This document shows positions 53,824 through 63,869 of a DNA stretch of 64,000 nt, piece by piece. The stretch lies in the NCBI RefSeq assembly GCF_013317235.1, contig NZ_WLCM01000003.1:1-64000 (forward strand). Direction: 5' to 3'. Below the pieces are notes generated by a model. The model ran no database searches, was not told the DNA's origin, and worked only from the letters and a program-made list of their open reading frames with translations. The translations under genes were made by a program, and so were the position numbers. The DNA is from Leisingera sp. ANG59. Lineage in GTDB: Bacteria; Pseudomonadota; Alphaproteobacteria; Rhodobacterales; Rhodobacteraceae. Numbering within the stretch: position 1 is the first letter of the stretch; each line of letters starts with the position of its first letter.

Positions 53824-54195
53824 TCAGGCAGAGGCTGCCTTGGCCTCTTCCGGCGCGCTGAGCGAGATCACCGCAACCACCGCAGCCCCGTTCAGCAAAT
53901 AGAAGGCCGAATCAAGCCCGGCAAAGCCGAAGAGGAAAGGGGCTGCCAGAAAGGTGATCCCGACAATCAGGTCAACGGTCAGGTGCAGCTTGTAGGGCAG
54001 CACCCGGATCAGGCCGAGGTGATGGTCGGTCAGCACCGTCAGCACCAAGGCGGCGATGCCGGTTGCCACCGACAGCCACAGCGCCAGCGGGTTGCTTTCG
54101 CCGAGGCCCAGCAGAAACGGCAGCCCCATCAGGGCGGCGGCCACGGGATAGTCAAGATAGGCATGGATGGTACGGGTCACGAAACGCAGGGGCAT
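53824..54195 (-). CDS. Small four-helix membrane protein (SPW-repeat-like)
   Basis: 123 residues with four predicted membrane helices in two pairs. HAYLDYPVAAALMGLPFLLG and DLIVGITFLAAPFLFG look like the two repeats of SPW-type proteins. Function unknown. Convergent with the LysR gene, 3 bp away. The 138 bp upstream hold nothing recognised. Confidence 0.65.
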   Translation of the reverse strand: MPLRFVTRTIHAYLDYPVAAALMGLPFLLGLGESNPLALWLSVATGIAALVLTVLTDHHLGLIRVLPYKLHLTVDLIVGITFLAAPFLFGFAGLDSAFYLLNGAAVVAVISLSAPEEAKAASA

Positions 54196-54333
54196 GGGTC
54201 AGGTCCTTGTTACTGAGGTGTCTTGGCCGCTGAAACGGCTCTGACGCCAGATTGGCCCAGTCATCCCGGACGGTGAATTTCAGATCCTCCCGCAAATTGT
54301 GCAGATCGTCCAAACTGCTGACGCCTCAGCAAG

Positions 54334-55293
54334 TCAGGCCGCTGCATGCTGCTGCCGGTAGGCCGCGGGCGACATGCCCACCTGTTTTCGGAACACGCGC
54401 GAGAACGCCGCCTCGGAGGCATAGCCGGCAATCTCCGCCGCATCCGCCACATTCAGCCCCTGCTCCGCCAGCCCCTGGCAGGCAATCTGCATCCGCCAGC
54501 CGGTCAGGTACTGCATCGGCGTCACTGCCATCTTGGCGGTGAACTCCTGGGCAAAGGCGGTGCGCGACATGCCGGCCTCCCGCGCCAGACCCTCCACACT
54601 CCACTCCTGCGCCGGCGCCCGGTGAAACGCCGTCAGCGCCCGCGAAATGCGCGGGTCGGCAAACCCCGCCAGCGCCGAGCCGCTGGGGCTCTGATGCTCC
54701 AGATAGGCGCGGATCGCCTGAGCAAACAGCACCTCGGACAGTTTCAGCGCAATCAGGTCGCCGCCGATACGGGCGCCCTGCACCTCGGAGCCGATCATCC
54801 GCAGCGTGGCCTCGATCCAGGCGCCGGCTTCCTCACCGTAATTCTCGATCACGATATAGGGCGGCAGCCGGTCGATCAGCATATGGCCGGCGCCGCGCCG
54901 CCCCGGCATGGCGGCAAAGGAGAAATGGCCGCAGATCAGCTGGGTGTCCCGGTCCTCTTCGGCGCCGCCGTAGACCAGCACCCCGCCGCCGTCATACCCC
55001 GCCTCCTGCAGCACCTGCTCCAGCGGCAGCGCCTCCAGCGGCTGCACCTCGTTGCAGAGCAGCATATGCGCCGCACCATGCGGGATCAGCACCAGGTCGC
55101 CCTGCTTCAGCCGCAGGGTCTCTCCGGTGGCGGGCACATGCACCTTCAGTTCGCCGCGCTGCACGAAGTGGAACCGCGCCACATTCTCAAACGGCGGCAC
55201 CTGGATCCCGAACGGCGGGGTGAATGAGGTGCGGAAATAGAGCGTCCCCTTCAGGGACAGCCGGGTGAGAATATCGCTTAGCAGATCCAACAT
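54334..55293 (-). CDS. AraC-family transcriptional regulator with cupin sensor
   Basis: 319 residues from ATG 55293. N-terminal cupin-type domain (about 1-180; RGELKVHVPATGETLRLKQGDLVLIPHGAAHML) and C-terminal double helix-turn-helix of the AraC type (GLAREAGMSRTAFAQEFTAKMAVTPMQYLTGWRM, then DAAEIAGYASEAAFSRVFRKQVGMSPAAYR). Ligand and targets unknown. Confidence 0.9.
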   Translation of the reverse strand: MLDLLSDILTRLSLKGTLYFRTSFTPPFGIQVPPFENVARFHFVQRGELKVHVPATGETLRLKQGDLVLIPHGAAHMLLCNEVQPLEALPLEQVLQEAGYDGGGVLVYGGAEEDRDTQLICGHFSFAAMPGRRGAGHMLIDRLPPYIVIENYGEEAGAWIEATLRMIGSEVQGARIGGDLIALKLSEVLFAQAIRAYLEHQSPSGSALAGFADPRISRALTAFHRAPAQEWSVEGLAREAGMSRTAFAQEFTAKMAVTPMQYLTGWRMQIACQGLAEQGLNVADAAEIAGYASEAAFSRVFRKQVGMSPAAYRQQHAAA

Positions 55294-55409
55294 GCCCTGA
55301 ATGTTAGGCGGCAGGCATCCCGCGTCCATGGCGCCGGACGATCTGCAAGGAAATGTGAACGCTCAGGCAGCCGGACCCAGAGACCTCAGGACACCCTGAC
55401 CGGGTGGCG

Positions 55410-55880
55410 TCACTCGCTGATATCCGGCCGGTCCTTGCTGCCGCGGCTGCTCATCAGGCGGCTCATCGAGAGGATTGCCGCAGCCACCGCGGCCAGCAGT
55501 ACCGCATGAACATAATAGCCCAGCCCGGACGCCATGCCGACTCCGCCGGCCACCCACAGGCTGGCCGCGGTTGCCATGCCGCCGACCCGCTCGTCGCCCT
55601 GAATAATCGCACCGGCGCCCAGAAAACCGATCGCGCCGACAAGCCCCTGCATGATGCGGGTCGGATCGGCCCCCATTTCAAGGCTCAGCGCCTCCATCGA
55701 CATCTCCATGGTGATGAGCGTAAAGCCCGCCGCCCCAAGCGAGACAATCATGTAGGTCCGCATGCCCACCTTGCGGTGCCGCAGCTCCCGATCCAGACCC
55801 AGCAGCGCCCCGGCGGCCACAGCGCAGATCAGCCGCAGACCCAGTTCAAGATAACTAATATAGGCAATGCTCAGGTCCAT
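55410..55880 (-). CDS. MgtC/SapB-family membrane protein
   Basis: 156 residues with about five membrane helices. GALLGLDRELRHRKVGMRTYMIVSLGAAGFTLI and GFLGAGAIIQ...GMATAASLWVAGGVGMASG are the defining MgtC blocks. In pathogens MgtC affects magnesium adaptation and F-ATPase; the role here is unknown. Confidence 0.9.
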   Translation of the reverse strand: MDLSIAYISYLELGLRLICAVAAGALLGLDRELRHRKVGMRTYMIVSLGAAGFTLITMEMSMEALSLEMGADPTRIMQGLVGAIGFLGAGAIIQGDERVGGMATAASLWVAGGVGMASGLGYYVHAVLLAAVAAAILSMSRLMSSRGSKDRPDISE

Positions 55881-56043
55881 CGTGTTCCTGCTCCTCCTGG
55901 GTGGGCAGCAGCACGCAGCCTGCCCCGGAATGGCTTTTCAGCAATATGCCCGACTATGGCACAGTGCTGAAAAAATTGCAGGAAATCGGCATCGGCGGCC
56001 AGATGCTGCCGCATGCAGGCCGCCGATATAACAGCCGCAAAGC

Positions 56044-56071
56044 AAAACCCCCGCACGATGGCGGGGGTTTT
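56044..56071 (-). terminator. Intrinsic terminator of ilvE
   Basis: 11-bp stem AAAACCCCCGC and GCGGGGGTTTT with a short loop; on the minus strand it ends in TTTT 22 bp beyond the ilvE stop codon. Confidence 0.85.
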
Positions 56072-56092
56072 CATCTGTCGTCCGCCGGGCGC

Positions 56093-56959
56093 TTAAGCGC
56101 GGACCAGCTTCTCGTAGTCTTCGGCGATCTCGCGGGTCAGGGCGCCGACTTCGAACTTGTAGGGGCCGATCTCGCCCACCGGGGTGACCTCGGCAGCGGT
56201 GCCGGTCAGCCAGCACTGCTCGAAGCCTTCCATCTCTTCCGGCTTGATGTGGCGCTCGTGCACGGTGATGCCCTTGTCCTTCAGCATCTGGATCACGGTC
56301 TGCCGGGTCAGCCCGTTGAGGAAGCAGTCCGGCAGCGGCGTGTGCACTTCGCCGTCCTTCACGAAGAAGACGTTGGCGCCGGTCGCCTCGGCCACATAGC
56401 CGCGGTAGTCCATGAACAGCGCATCCGAGCAGCCCTTGGCCTCCGCCTTGTGCTTGGAAATGGTGCAGATCATGTAGAGGCCCGCCGCCTTGGCGTGGAC
56501 CGGAATGGTTTCCGGGCTCGGACGCTTCCATTCGGCGATGTCGAGCTTGGCGCCCTTCATCTTGGCGTCGCCATAATAGGCGCCCCAGCCCCAGACGGCG
56601 ACAGCCATCCGCACCGGGTTGCGGGCCGAGGCAACGCCCATGTCCTCGCCTGCGCCGCGCCACACCAGCGCCCGCACATAGGCGTCCTGCAGGCCGGAGG
56701 CTTTCAGCGCCTCTTCCTTGGCCGCCTCGATCTGGTCGACGGTATAGGGCATCGGCATGTCCAGCGCCTCGGCCGAGGCGATCAGCCGCTCGGAATGCTC
56801 CCGGCTCTTGAAGATCTTGCCGTTATAGGCGCGCTCGCCCTCGAACACGGAGGAGGCATAATGCATCGCATGGGTCAGGATATGCACCTTGGCATCCCGC
56901 CAGTCGACCAGCTCCCCATCCATCCAGATCACACCGTCGCGGTCGTCGTAACCAGCCAT
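56093..56959 (-). CDS. ilvE: Branched-chain amino acid aminotransferase
   Basis: 288 residues, PLP fold type IV. HAMHYASSVFEGERAYNG, the ISKHKAEAKGC lysine region and DYRGYVAEATGANVFFVKDG fit the IlvE signature. It transfers amino groups between glutamate and the keto acids of Leu, Ile and Val. Monocistronic; divergent from petP, with the 161-bp gap holding both promoters. Confidence 0.94.
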   Translation of the reverse strand: MAGYDDRDGVIWMDGELVDWRDAKVHILTHAMHYASSVFEGERAYNGKIFKSREHSERLIASAEALDMPMPYTVDQIEAAKEEALKASGLQDAYVRALVWRGAGEDMGVASARNPVRMAVAVWGWGAYYGDAKMKGAKLDIAEWKRPSPETIPVHAKAAGLYMICTISKHKAEAKGCSDALFMDYRGYVAEATGANVFFVKDGEVHTPLPDCFLNGLTRQTVIQMLKDKGITVHERHIKPEEMEGFEQCWLTGTAAEVTPVGEIGPYKFEVGALTREIAEDYEKLVRA

Positions 56960-57120
56960 GCCGCACCCTCCTGATTTCTGCGGTGATTTTCATTTGTTGC
57001 GCAAGTTGAGGCCGAAGCGGACACAATCTTGCGCCAAAGCTGCGATTCGATACATCTTCACCCTTGGAATGTCAACAACACTGACATAAACTGACCGCAA
57101 GACAGACGAGGGGGCACCAC

Positions 57121-57624
57121 ATGCCTGAGGGCCGGACAGGGCAGGGATACAGCGGCGAAAGCCTGCTGTTTCTGACAGATGAGCAGCTGCGCCAGGGGAT
57201 CGAGGCAATGTTCTTTGCCTACCGCGGCTTTACCGCCGATCCGGACCGGATCCTGGCCGAAATGTCCTATGGCCGGGCGCATCACCGCGCCATCCACTTC
57301 ATCAACCGCTCGCCGGGCACCACGGTGAACAATCTCCTCAGCATCCTCGGCGTCACCAAGCAATCGCTGAACCGGGTGCTGCGCACGCTGATTGGCGACG
57401 GGCTGGTGATCTCCAAGGTGGGGGAGCTCGACAAGCGCGAACGCCACCTGTACCTGACCGATCAGGGCGCGGCGCTAGAGGCGACGCTGTCCGACGCCCA
57501 GCGCGCCCGGATGCGTGCCGCATATAAGGACGCAGGCCCCGAAGCGGTGCAGGGCTTCAAAAAAGTGCTTGAGGCAATGATGGACGCTGACATGCGCCGC
57601 GCCTACGCCAAGCTGCGGGACTGA
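57121..57624 (+). CDS. petP: MarR-family regulator, PetP-like
   Basis: 167 residues. MarR winged helix: NRSPGTTVNNLLSILGVTKQSLNRVLRTLIGDGLVISKVGELDKRERHLYLTDQG. It lies 6 bp before an OmpR-type response regulator; this pair corresponds to PetP-PetR of Rhodobacter capsulatus, first found next to the petABC genes. Symbol given on that precedent and context only. Confidence 0.7.
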   Translation: MPEGRTGQGYSGESLLFLTDEQLRQGIEAMFFAYRGFTADPDRILAEMSYGRAHHRAIHFINRSPGTTVNNLLSILGVTKQSLNRVLRTLIGDGLVISKVGELDKRERHLYLTDQGAALEATLSDAQRARMRAAYKDAGPEAVQGFKKVLEAMMDADMRRAYAKLRD

Positions 57625-57630
57625 TCGGGC

Positions 57631-58332
57631 ATGAGCACGCACGACGCCCATCTGCTGATCGTCGATGACGACGAACGCATCCGCGGCCTCTTGAAGAAAT
57701 TCCTGATGCGCTCCGGTTTTCTGGTCACCGCTGCACGTGATGCCGCCCATGCGCGCCGGGTGCTGGCGGGCCTCGATTTCGACCTGATCGTCATGGACGT
57801 GATGATGCCGGGCGAGGACGGCGTGTCGCTGACGCGGTCGCTGCGCGAAACCATGACCACCCCGATCCTGCTGCTGACCGCCAAAGGCGAGACCGAGGAC
57901 CGGATCGCCGGGTTCGAGGCCGGGGCGGATGACTATCTGCCGAAACCCTTCGAGCCCAAGGAACTGCTGCTGCGCGTCAACGCGATCCTGCGGCGGATGC
58001 CGGACACGGTGGCGCAGGAGGCCGCGCCCAAGGTGCTGCATCTGGGCACCATCCGCTATGACATCGAGCGCGGCGAGATGTGGCAGGGCGACGAGCTGAT
58101 CCGCCTCACCGGCACTGAAAGCCAGCTGATGAAAATCTTCTCGGCCCAGCCCGGCGAGCCGGTGTCCCGCACCAAACTGGTCGAGGATCTGGGCCGCGAC
58201 CGCGGCCAGGCGCAGGAACGCGCGGTGGACGTGCAGATCACCCGGCTGCGCCGCAAGATCGAGCCGAACCCGAAACAGCCGCAATACCTGCAAACCGTGC
58301 GCGGCGCGGGCTATATGCTGGCGCCGGACTAA
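57631..58332 (+). CDS. petR: OmpR-family response regulator, PetR-like
   Basis: 233 residues. Receiver domain with acidic pocket DDDE (12-15), phosphorylated Asp56 (IVMDVMMPG) and Lys in LLLTAKGE; C-terminal winged helix (about 135-230; AQERAVDVQITRLRRKIEPNPKQPQYLQTVRGAGYML). No histidine kinase gene is adjacent. In R. capsulatus PetR is needed for normal cytochrome bc1 expression; here petABC is 16 kb away. Confidence 0.75.
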   Translation: MSTHDAHLLIVDDDERIRGLLKKFLMRSGFLVTAARDAAHARRVLAGLDFDLIVMDVMMPGEDGVSLTRSLRETMTTPILLLTAKGETEDRIAGFEAGADDYLPKPFEPKELLLRVNAILRRMPDTVAQEAAPKVLHLGTIRYDIERGEMWQGDELIRLTGTESQLMKIFSAQPGEPVSRTKLVEDLGRDRGQAQERAVDVQITRLRRKIEPNPKQPQYLQTVRGAGYMLAPD

Positions 58333-58395
58333 GTTCGTCCCGCTATCTTCCTGCCTGAAGTATCCGCGGCAGTGCCCTCATCTGTTCCGGCCGCG

Positions 58396-58430
58396 CCGGT
58401 GCACAGGGGGTGCACGCATGGCACCCCCGG
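58396..58430. repeat. TGCAC 11-bp-period intergenic element, copy 2
   Basis: TGCACAGGGGG followed by TGCACGCATGG; GGGGGTGC (58406-58413) and GCACCCCC (58421-58428) form an 8-bp perfect stem, followed by GGTTTT. Related to 34394-34440. It could also act as the terminator of petR. Confidence 0.5.
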
Positions 58431-58500
58431 TTTTCCCTTGCAGCCAGACACCGCCCGCTCCTAGTGTCGCGCCAAGCCCCGCAGCCGGAGGAACGCGCCC

Positions 58501-59427
58501 ATGACCACCGCCCTGATCACCCACGCGGATTGCCTCAATCACGTCACACCTGAGGGCCACCCCGAACGCGTGGCGCGGCTGGAGCACATCCTGCACGCGC
58601 TGGAGCCGCTGGACCTGAAACGGGTCACCGCCCCGATGGCCGCCGAGGACGACATCCTGCGCATCCACCCGGCTTCCTATCTCTCGGACCTGCGCAAGGC
58701 CTCCCCGGCAGAGGGCTGGGCGCAGATCGACGGCGACACCTTCCTGTCCCCCGGCTCGCTGGATGCCGCCTTCCGCGCGGCCGGCGCAGTGGTGCGCGGC
58801 GTCGATATGGTGCTGGGCGGCGAGGTGCAGAACGCCTTTGCCGCGGTGCGCCCGCCGGGGCATCACGCGGAAACAGACACTGCAATGGGTTTCTGCCTGT
58901 TCGGCAATGCGGCCCTGGCCGCCAAACACGCGCTGGACCACCACGGGCTCAGCCGCGTCGCGGTGGTGGATTTCGACGTGCACCACGGCAACGGCACCCA
59001 GGACCTCTTGTGGGACGAGCCGCGCGCGCTGGTGATCACCAGCCAGCAGATGCCGCTCTGGCCCGGCTCCGGCCGCCCGGACGAGGACGGCGCCCACGGC
59101 CAGATCCTCAACATGCCGCTGGCGCCGGGCTCCGGCCGGACAGAGATGCAGGCCGCTTATGAAACTCAGGCCTTCCCCCGCCTGCGCGCCTTCAAGCCGG
59201 AACTGATCATCATCTCCGCAGGCTTTGACGCCCATCAGGACGACCCGCTTGCCAATCTGAACTGGGCGACCGCAGATTTTGCCTGGCTCACCGCCGAACT
59301 CTGCAAACTTGCCAGTGAGCTTTGCGGGGCCCGTATCGTCTCGACTTTGGAAGGCGGATATGATCTGAACGCGCTCGCAGCCGCAACCCGCGCGCATGTG
59401 GAAGAATTGACAAAGGCACCGGCATGA
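58501..59427 (+). CDS. Histone deacetylase-family amidohydrolase
   Basis: 308 residues of the class II HDAC/acetylpolyamine amidohydrolase/AcuC superfamily. Catalytic RPPGHHAE (His pair), zinc ligands in DFDVHHGNGTQ and AGFDAHQDDP, and GGYD near the end are all intact. Bacterial members remove acetyl groups from polyamines or small molecules. Overlaps xseB by 4 bp, so expressed with the xseB-ispA-dxs genes. Confidence 0.92.
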   Translation: MTTALITHADCLNHVTPEGHPERVARLEHILHALEPLDLKRVTAPMAAEDDILRIHPASYLSDLRKASPAEGWAQIDGDTFLSPGSLDAAFRAAGAVVRGVDMVLGGEVQNAFAAVRPPGHHAETDTAMGFCLFGNAALAAKHALDHHGLSRVAVVDFDVHHGNGTQDLLWDEPRALVITSQQMPLWPGSGRPDEDGAHGQILNMPLAPGSGRTEMQAAYETQAFPRLRAFKPELIIISAGFDAHQDDPLANLNWATADFAWLTAELCKLASELCGARIVSTLEGGYDLNALAAATRAHVEELTKAPA

Positions 59428-59666
59428 CTGAGACCCCCGTAGACCAGATGAGCTTTGAACAGGCGATGCGCGAGCTGGAAGGCGTGGTGGACCAGCTGGA
59501 GCGCGGCGACGTGGCGCTGGATGCGTCGATCGCTCTGTACGAACGCGGCGCGGCGCTGAAGAAACGCTGCGAGGATGAGCTGAAACGCGCCGAGGAAAAG
59601 GTCGCCGCGATCACCCTGGACGCCAACGGCACCCCCAAGGGCACCCAGCCGCTGGACGCCGGCTGA
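59424..59666 (+). CDS. xseB: Exodeoxyribonuclease VII small subunit
   Basis: 80 residues. SFEQAMRELEGVVDQLERGDVALDASIALYERG is diagnostic of XseB, which assembles with XseA into a nuclease for single-stranded DNA. The usual position ahead of ispA is kept. Confidence 0.95.
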   Translation: MTETPVDQMSFEQAMRELEGVVDQLERGDVALDASIALYERGAALKKRCEDELKRAEEKVAAITLDANGTPKGTQPLDAG

Positions 59667-59669
59667 ACC

Positions 59670-60551
59670 ATGACCGCCGCAGACACCCAAACACGCCCCT
59701 TCGCGGAGGCGCTGAAAGACGCGCAGGGCCAGATCACCGCGCATATGGAACTGCGGCTGGCGGGCAGTGACGAGCTGCACGCCGCGATGCGCTATGCCAT
59801 CACCGGCGGCAAGATGCTGCGCGGCTTCCTGGTGCTGGAAAGCGCTCGTCTGCACGGCGTGCCGCAAGCGGCCGCCGTCGAGGCGGCGTTGGCGATTGAA
59901 TGCATCCACGCCTACTCCCTGGTGCATGACGACCTGCCCTGCATGGACGACGACGACCTGCGCCGCGGCCAGCCCACTGTGCATAAGAAATGGGATGAGG
60001 CGATGGCGGTTCTGGCCGGTGACAGCCTGCAGACCTTTGCCTTTGAACTGCTGGCAAGTCCGACCGTTGGCCGCCACGCGCTGGAGCTGATCCGCGGGCT
60101 GGCGCAGTCCTCCGGCAAGGACGGCATGGTCTCGGGCCAGATGCTGGACATCGCAGCGGAAAGTGCTGCCGAGCCGCTCAATCTCGAACAAATCACCAAA
60201 CTGCAAGGCCGCAAGACCGGCTGCCTGATCGAATGGTCCGCCACTGCCGGCGCGGTGCTGGCAGGCGCAAACCCGGACCCGCTGCGGCAATACGCACGCG
60301 CCCTGGGCCTTGCTTTCCAGATCGCCGACGACATCCTGGATGTGGAAGGCGATGCCGCCAAGGTCGGCAAGGCCGTGCGCAAGGATGCCGATGCCGGCAA
60401 GGCGACCTTTGTCTCGCTGTTGGGACTGGCGGAGGCAAAAGCCCGCGCACAGGCACTTTGCAATGAGGCCTGCGCCGCGCTGTCACCCTATGGTGAAGAC
60501 GCCGCAACCTTGAAGGAAGCCGCGCGTTTCGTTATTGCGCGCGACAGCTAA
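59670..60551 (+). CDS. ispA: Farnesyl/geranyl diphosphate synthase
   Basis: 293 residues. Aspartate-rich motifs [14 protein letters not shown] (first) and [12 protein letters not shown] (second) bind the magnesium-diphosphate substrates. It builds FPP from IPP and DMAPP. It is 3 bp after xseB and 50 bp before dxs. Confidence 0.95.
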   Translation: MTAADTQTRPFAEALKDAQGQITAHMELRLAGSDELHAAMRYAITGGKMLRGFLVLESARLHGVPQAAAVEAALAIECIHAYSLVHDDLPCMDDDDLRRGQPTVHKKWDEAMAVLAGDSLQTFAFELLASPTVGRHALELIRGLAQSSGKDGMVSGQMLDIAAESAAEPLNLEQITKLQGRKTGCLIEWSATAGAVLAGANPDPLRQYARALGLAFQIADDILDVEGDAAKVGKAVRKDADAGKATFVSLLGLAEAKARAQALCNEACAALSPYGEDAATLKEAARFVIARDS

Positions 60552-60601
60552 CCCCGCGCGCCACGCCCCGCACCCTGCCCGGCGCAGCCCAAGGAGACAC
60601 C

Positions 60602-62530
60602 ATGCCCGACCGGCCCAAGACCCCGCTTCTGGACCAGATCACGCGCCCCGCGGATCTGAAGGGGCTGACGGATGCGCAACTGGTGCAGGTCGCCCACGAG
60701 CTGCGGCAGGAAACGATTTCCGCCGTCTCGGTCACCGGCGGCCACCTCGGCGCAGGCCTTGGTGTGGTGGAACTGACCACCGCCCTGCACGCCGTGTTCG
60801 ACACCCCGCGCGACAAGGTGATCTGGGACGTCTCCCACCAGTGCTACCCGCACAAGATCCTGACCGGGCGCCGCGACCGCATCCGCACCCTGCGGATGAA
60901 GGACGGCCTCAGCGGCTTCACCAAACGCTCCGAGTCGCCTTATGACCCGTTCGGCGCCGCCCACAGCTCCACCTCGATCAGCGCAGCCCTTGGCTTTGCC
61001 GTGGCCCGCGACCTGGGCGGCGTGATCCCCGAGGGCAACGGCGACGCCATCGCGGTGATCGGCGACGGCTCGATGTCGGCCGGCATGGCCTTTGAGGCGA
61101 TGAACAACGCGGGCCACCTGGGCAAGCGGCTGTTTGTGATCCTGAACGACAATGAAATGTCGATCGCCCCGCCGGTCGGCGCGCTGTCCTCCTACCTCTC
61201 CCGCCTTTATGCAGGTGAGCCGTTCCAGGAATTGAAAGCCGCCGCCAAGGGCGCGGTCTCGCTGCTGCCGGAACCCTTCCGCGAAGGCGCCAAGCGCGCC
61301 AAAGATATGATTAAGGGCATGGCCGTCGGCGGCACCCTGTTCGAGGCGCTTGGTTTCTCTTACCTCGGCCCCATCGACGGCCACGACATGGACCAGCTGC
61401 TGCCGGTCCTGCGCACGGTCAAGGCCCGCGCCACCGGCCCGATTCTGATCCACGTCCTGACCAAGAAGGGCAAGGGCTACGGCCCCGCCGAGCGCGCCCG
61501 CGACAAGGGCCACGCCACCGCCAAGTTCGACATGGTGACCGGCGAGCAGAAGAAAGCGCCCAGCAACGCGCCGTCCTACACTTCGGTCTTCGGCAACGAG
61601 TTGGTGAAACTGGCCGCCAAGGACGACAAGATCTGCGCCGTCACCGCCGCGATGCCGGATGGCACCGGCCTCAGCCTGATGGCCGAGCGCTACCCCTCGC
61701 GCACCTTCGACGTCGGGATTGCCGAACAGCACGGCGTCACCTTCGCCGCGGCGCTGGCGGCGGGCGGCATGAAGCCCTTCTGCGCGATGTACTCCACCTT
61801 CCTGCAGCGCGGCTACGACCAGGTCGTGCATGACGTGGCGATCCAGCGCCTGCCGGTGCGCTTTGCCATCGACCGCGCCGGGCTGGTCGGCGCCGATGGC
61901 GCCACCCACGCCGGCTCTTTCGACATCGGCTTCATGTCCAACCTGCCCGGCATGGTGGTGATGGCCGCGGCGGACGAGGCTGAGCTGGTTCACATGGTCG
62001 CCACCGCTGCCGCCCATGACGACGGCCCCATCGCCTTCCGCTACCCCCGCGGCGAGGGCGAAGGCGTCGAGATGCCGGAGACCCCGGAGGTGCTGGAAAT
62101 CGGCAAGGGCCGGATGATCCAACAAGGCAAGCGCGTGGCGCTGCTGTCCTTCGGCACCCGGCTGGGTGAGGTCAAAAAGGCTGCCGAGGCGCTCTCTGCC
62201 AAGGGCATCACCCCGACCATCGCCGACGCCCGCTTTGCCAAGCCGCTGGACCGCGACCTGATCCTGCAGCTGGCAGCAGACCACGAGGCGCTGATCACAA
62301 TCGAGGAAGGCGCGGTGGGCGGTTTCGGCTCCCACGTGGCGCAGCTGCTGGCCGAAGAAGGCGTGTTCGACCGCGGCCTCAAGTACCGCTCGATGGTGCT
62401 GCCCGACACGTTCATCGATCAGGCCAGCCCGGCGGATATGTACGAGACCGCAGCCATGAACGCGCCGCAGATCGAGGCCAAGGTGCTGGACGTGCTGGGC
62501 GTGGCGACGATTGGCGAGAAGCGTGCGTAA
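60602..62530 (+). CDS. dxs: 1-deoxy-D-xylulose-5-phosphate synthase
   Basis: 642 residues with AAGGAG upstream. TPP-dependent enzyme that joins pyruvate and glyceraldehyde-3-phosphate, the first step of the MEP isoprenoid pathway. TPP motif [18 protein letters not shown] (about 155-172), transketolase-like central domain with FDVGIAEQH, and a C-terminal domain ([20 protein letters not shown]). It supplies ispA with IPP/DMAPP. End of the operon. Confidence 0.97.
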   Translation: MPDRPKTPLLDQITRPADLKGLTDAQLVQVAHELRQETISAVSVTGGHLGAGLGVVELTTALHAVFDTPRDKVIWDVSHQCYPHKILTGRRDRIRTLRMKDGLSGFTKRSESPYDPFGAAHSSTSISAALGFAVARDLGGVIPEGNGDAIAVIGDGSMSAGMAFEAMNNAGHLGKRLFVILNDNEMSIAPPVGALSSYLSRLYAGEPFQELKAAAKGAVSLLPEPFREGAKRAKDMIKGMAVGGTLFEALGFSYLGPIDGHDMDQLLPVLRTVKARATGPILIHVLTKKGKGYGPAERARDKGHATAKFDMVTGEQKKAPSNAPSYTSVFGNELVKLAAKDDKICAVTAAMPDGTGLSLMAERYPSRTFDVGIAEQHGVTFAAALAAGGMKPFCAMYSTFLQRGYDQVVHDVAIQRLPVRFAIDRAGLVGADGATHAGSFDIGFMSNLPGMVVMAAADEAELVHMVATAAAHDDGPIAFRYPRGEGEGVEMPETPEVLEIGKGRMIQQGKRVALLSFGTRLGEVKKAAEALSAKGITPTIADARFAKPLDRDLILQLAADHEALITIEEGAVGGFGSHVAQLLAEEGVFDRGLKYRSMVLPDTFIDQASPADMYETAAMNAPQIEAKVLDVLGVATIGEKRA

Positions 62531-62603
62531 GATTGGCCGGGAGGAGAACCGCGATTATGCGATCACTCTTCCCGCTTCATTCAATCCTGACCGCTCCCGG
62601 ATC

Positions 62604-62884
62604 ATGTATATTGAAGACAAATCCGAAGGGCTGGATGGGCCCGCCAGGATCGGCCGCGTCTATTTCTCGAAATCGGGCAAATCGCTTTATTACCAAGGCA
62701 GAATTTCAAGAGCCTCAAGGGTTCAGGCTTCAAGGCAAACTACTTTGACGTAGGTACCGGGGATCACTTTTGGATTTCAGGTCCTCGCCAAGACCAGAAC
62801 GACAGGCTGTACGGCGGCTTCCGGGACGTGGTCATTGACGAAGATGTTTAAGACGAATACGCCAAACTAATTCAAGCAAGCTGA
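62604..62884 (+). pseudogene. Broken small conserved gene after dxs
   Basis: Starting at ATG 62604 the reading MYIEDKSEGLDGPARIGRVY...YYQGR is continued in another frame as NFKSLKGSGFKANYFDVGTGDHFWISGPRQDQNDRLYGG and, after an in-frame TAA (62849), as DEYAKLIQAS to a TGA (62882). It fits a single small conserved protein interrupted by one frameshift near 62700 and one stop. The family (about 85-95 aa) is known to me only as uncharacterised, sometimes mislabelled as Dxs because of its position. The sequence is more AT-rich than its neighbours. Confidence 0.7.
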
Positions 62885-62926
62885 CAGAACCAAATTGGGG
62901 CGTTGCGCTGCAAGAGCTCCTGGCAG

Positions 62927-63796
62927 CTACACCCCCGGCGGCTCCGCAGGCGGCACAAAGCTCTCCATGTCCTCGGCCTGCAGAACCGCCAGCAGCCCCT
63001 CGCGGTAGGTGGGATACAGCAGCTCCACCCCCAGCTCCTCCTTGATGCGGCGGTTGCGGACGCGTTTGTTCTCGCCATAAAAACTGCGCGCCATCGGCGT
63101 CATGCCGGCCTCGTCAAAGGGCACCTCGGCCGGCACCGGCAGGCCCAGCAGCTCTGCCGCATGGCCCAGTACATCCTGCGGCGGGGCCGGGTCGTCATCG
63201 CAAACGTTGTAGACCGCCCCTGGCCGGGGCTGCGCAATCGAGGCTGCCAGCACCTGGGCGATGTCATCGACGTGAATGCGGGAAAACACCTGGCCCGGCT
63301 TCACGATCCGCCGCGCCCGGCCCGCCATCAGCTTGGCAAAGGGACCGCGGCCGGGGCCGTAGATACCGGCCAGGCGGAAGATGTGCAGCGGCAGGCCAGG
63401 GATGGCCTGCCATTGCGCCTCGGCCAGGGCGCGCCAGTCGCCGCGCTCGCTGGAAGGGGTGACCGGCGTGTCCTCATCCACCCAGGCGCCGTCGTGGTGG
63501 CCGTAGACGGCGGTGGTCGACAGATATCCCACCCATTCCAAGCCTTGGGCCTTGGCGATCCTGCCGCCCATCGCCGCCAGCACAGGGTCGCCCTCTGCAT
63601 TGGGGCCGATCGAGTTCAGGATATGCGTCACCCCGTCCAGCGGCACCTCCTGCCCGGGCCAGGCGAACATCTCCACACCGTCAGCCTCGACCGGTTCCCG
63701 CGAGGTGCCGATGACACGCCAGCCCGCCGCCAGCAGGCGCGGGGCAAGCGCCCGGGCGGTATAGCCAAATCCAAGACAAAGCAGCGTTTTTCTCAT
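62927..63796 (-). CDS. NAD(P)-dependent epimerase/dehydratase-like SDR (YeeZ-like)
   Basis: 289 residues from ATG 63796. Extended SDR with Rossmann start LCLGFGYTARALAPRL and YLSTTAVYGHHDG in the active-site region; the YxxxK lysine is not obvious. Resembles the YeeZ group of uncharacterised epimerase-like proteins. AGGAGG lies unusually close to the ATG. Divergent from a methyltransferase gene at the window edge. Confidence 0.75.
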   Translation of the reverse strand: MRKTLLCLGFGYTARALAPRLLAAGWRVIGTSREPVEADGVEMFAWPGQEVPLDGVTHILNSIGPNAEGDPVLAAMGGRIAKAQGLEWVGYLSTTAVYGHHDGAWVDEDTPVTPSSERGDWRALAEAQWQAIPGLPLHIFRLAGIYGPGRGPFAKLMAGRARRIVKPGQVFSRIHVDDIAQVLAASIAQPRPGAVYNVCDDDPAPPQDVLGHAAELLGLPVPAEVPFDEAGMTPMARSFYGENKRVRNRRIKEELGVELLYPTYREGLLAVLQAEDMESFVPPAEPPGV

Positions 63797-63869
63797 GCCT
63801 CCTAGATGCGTTGGCGGCGGCCGGGGCGCAAGGGTTGATTCGAATCCCCCGCGCGGCTTTGATGGCCCG

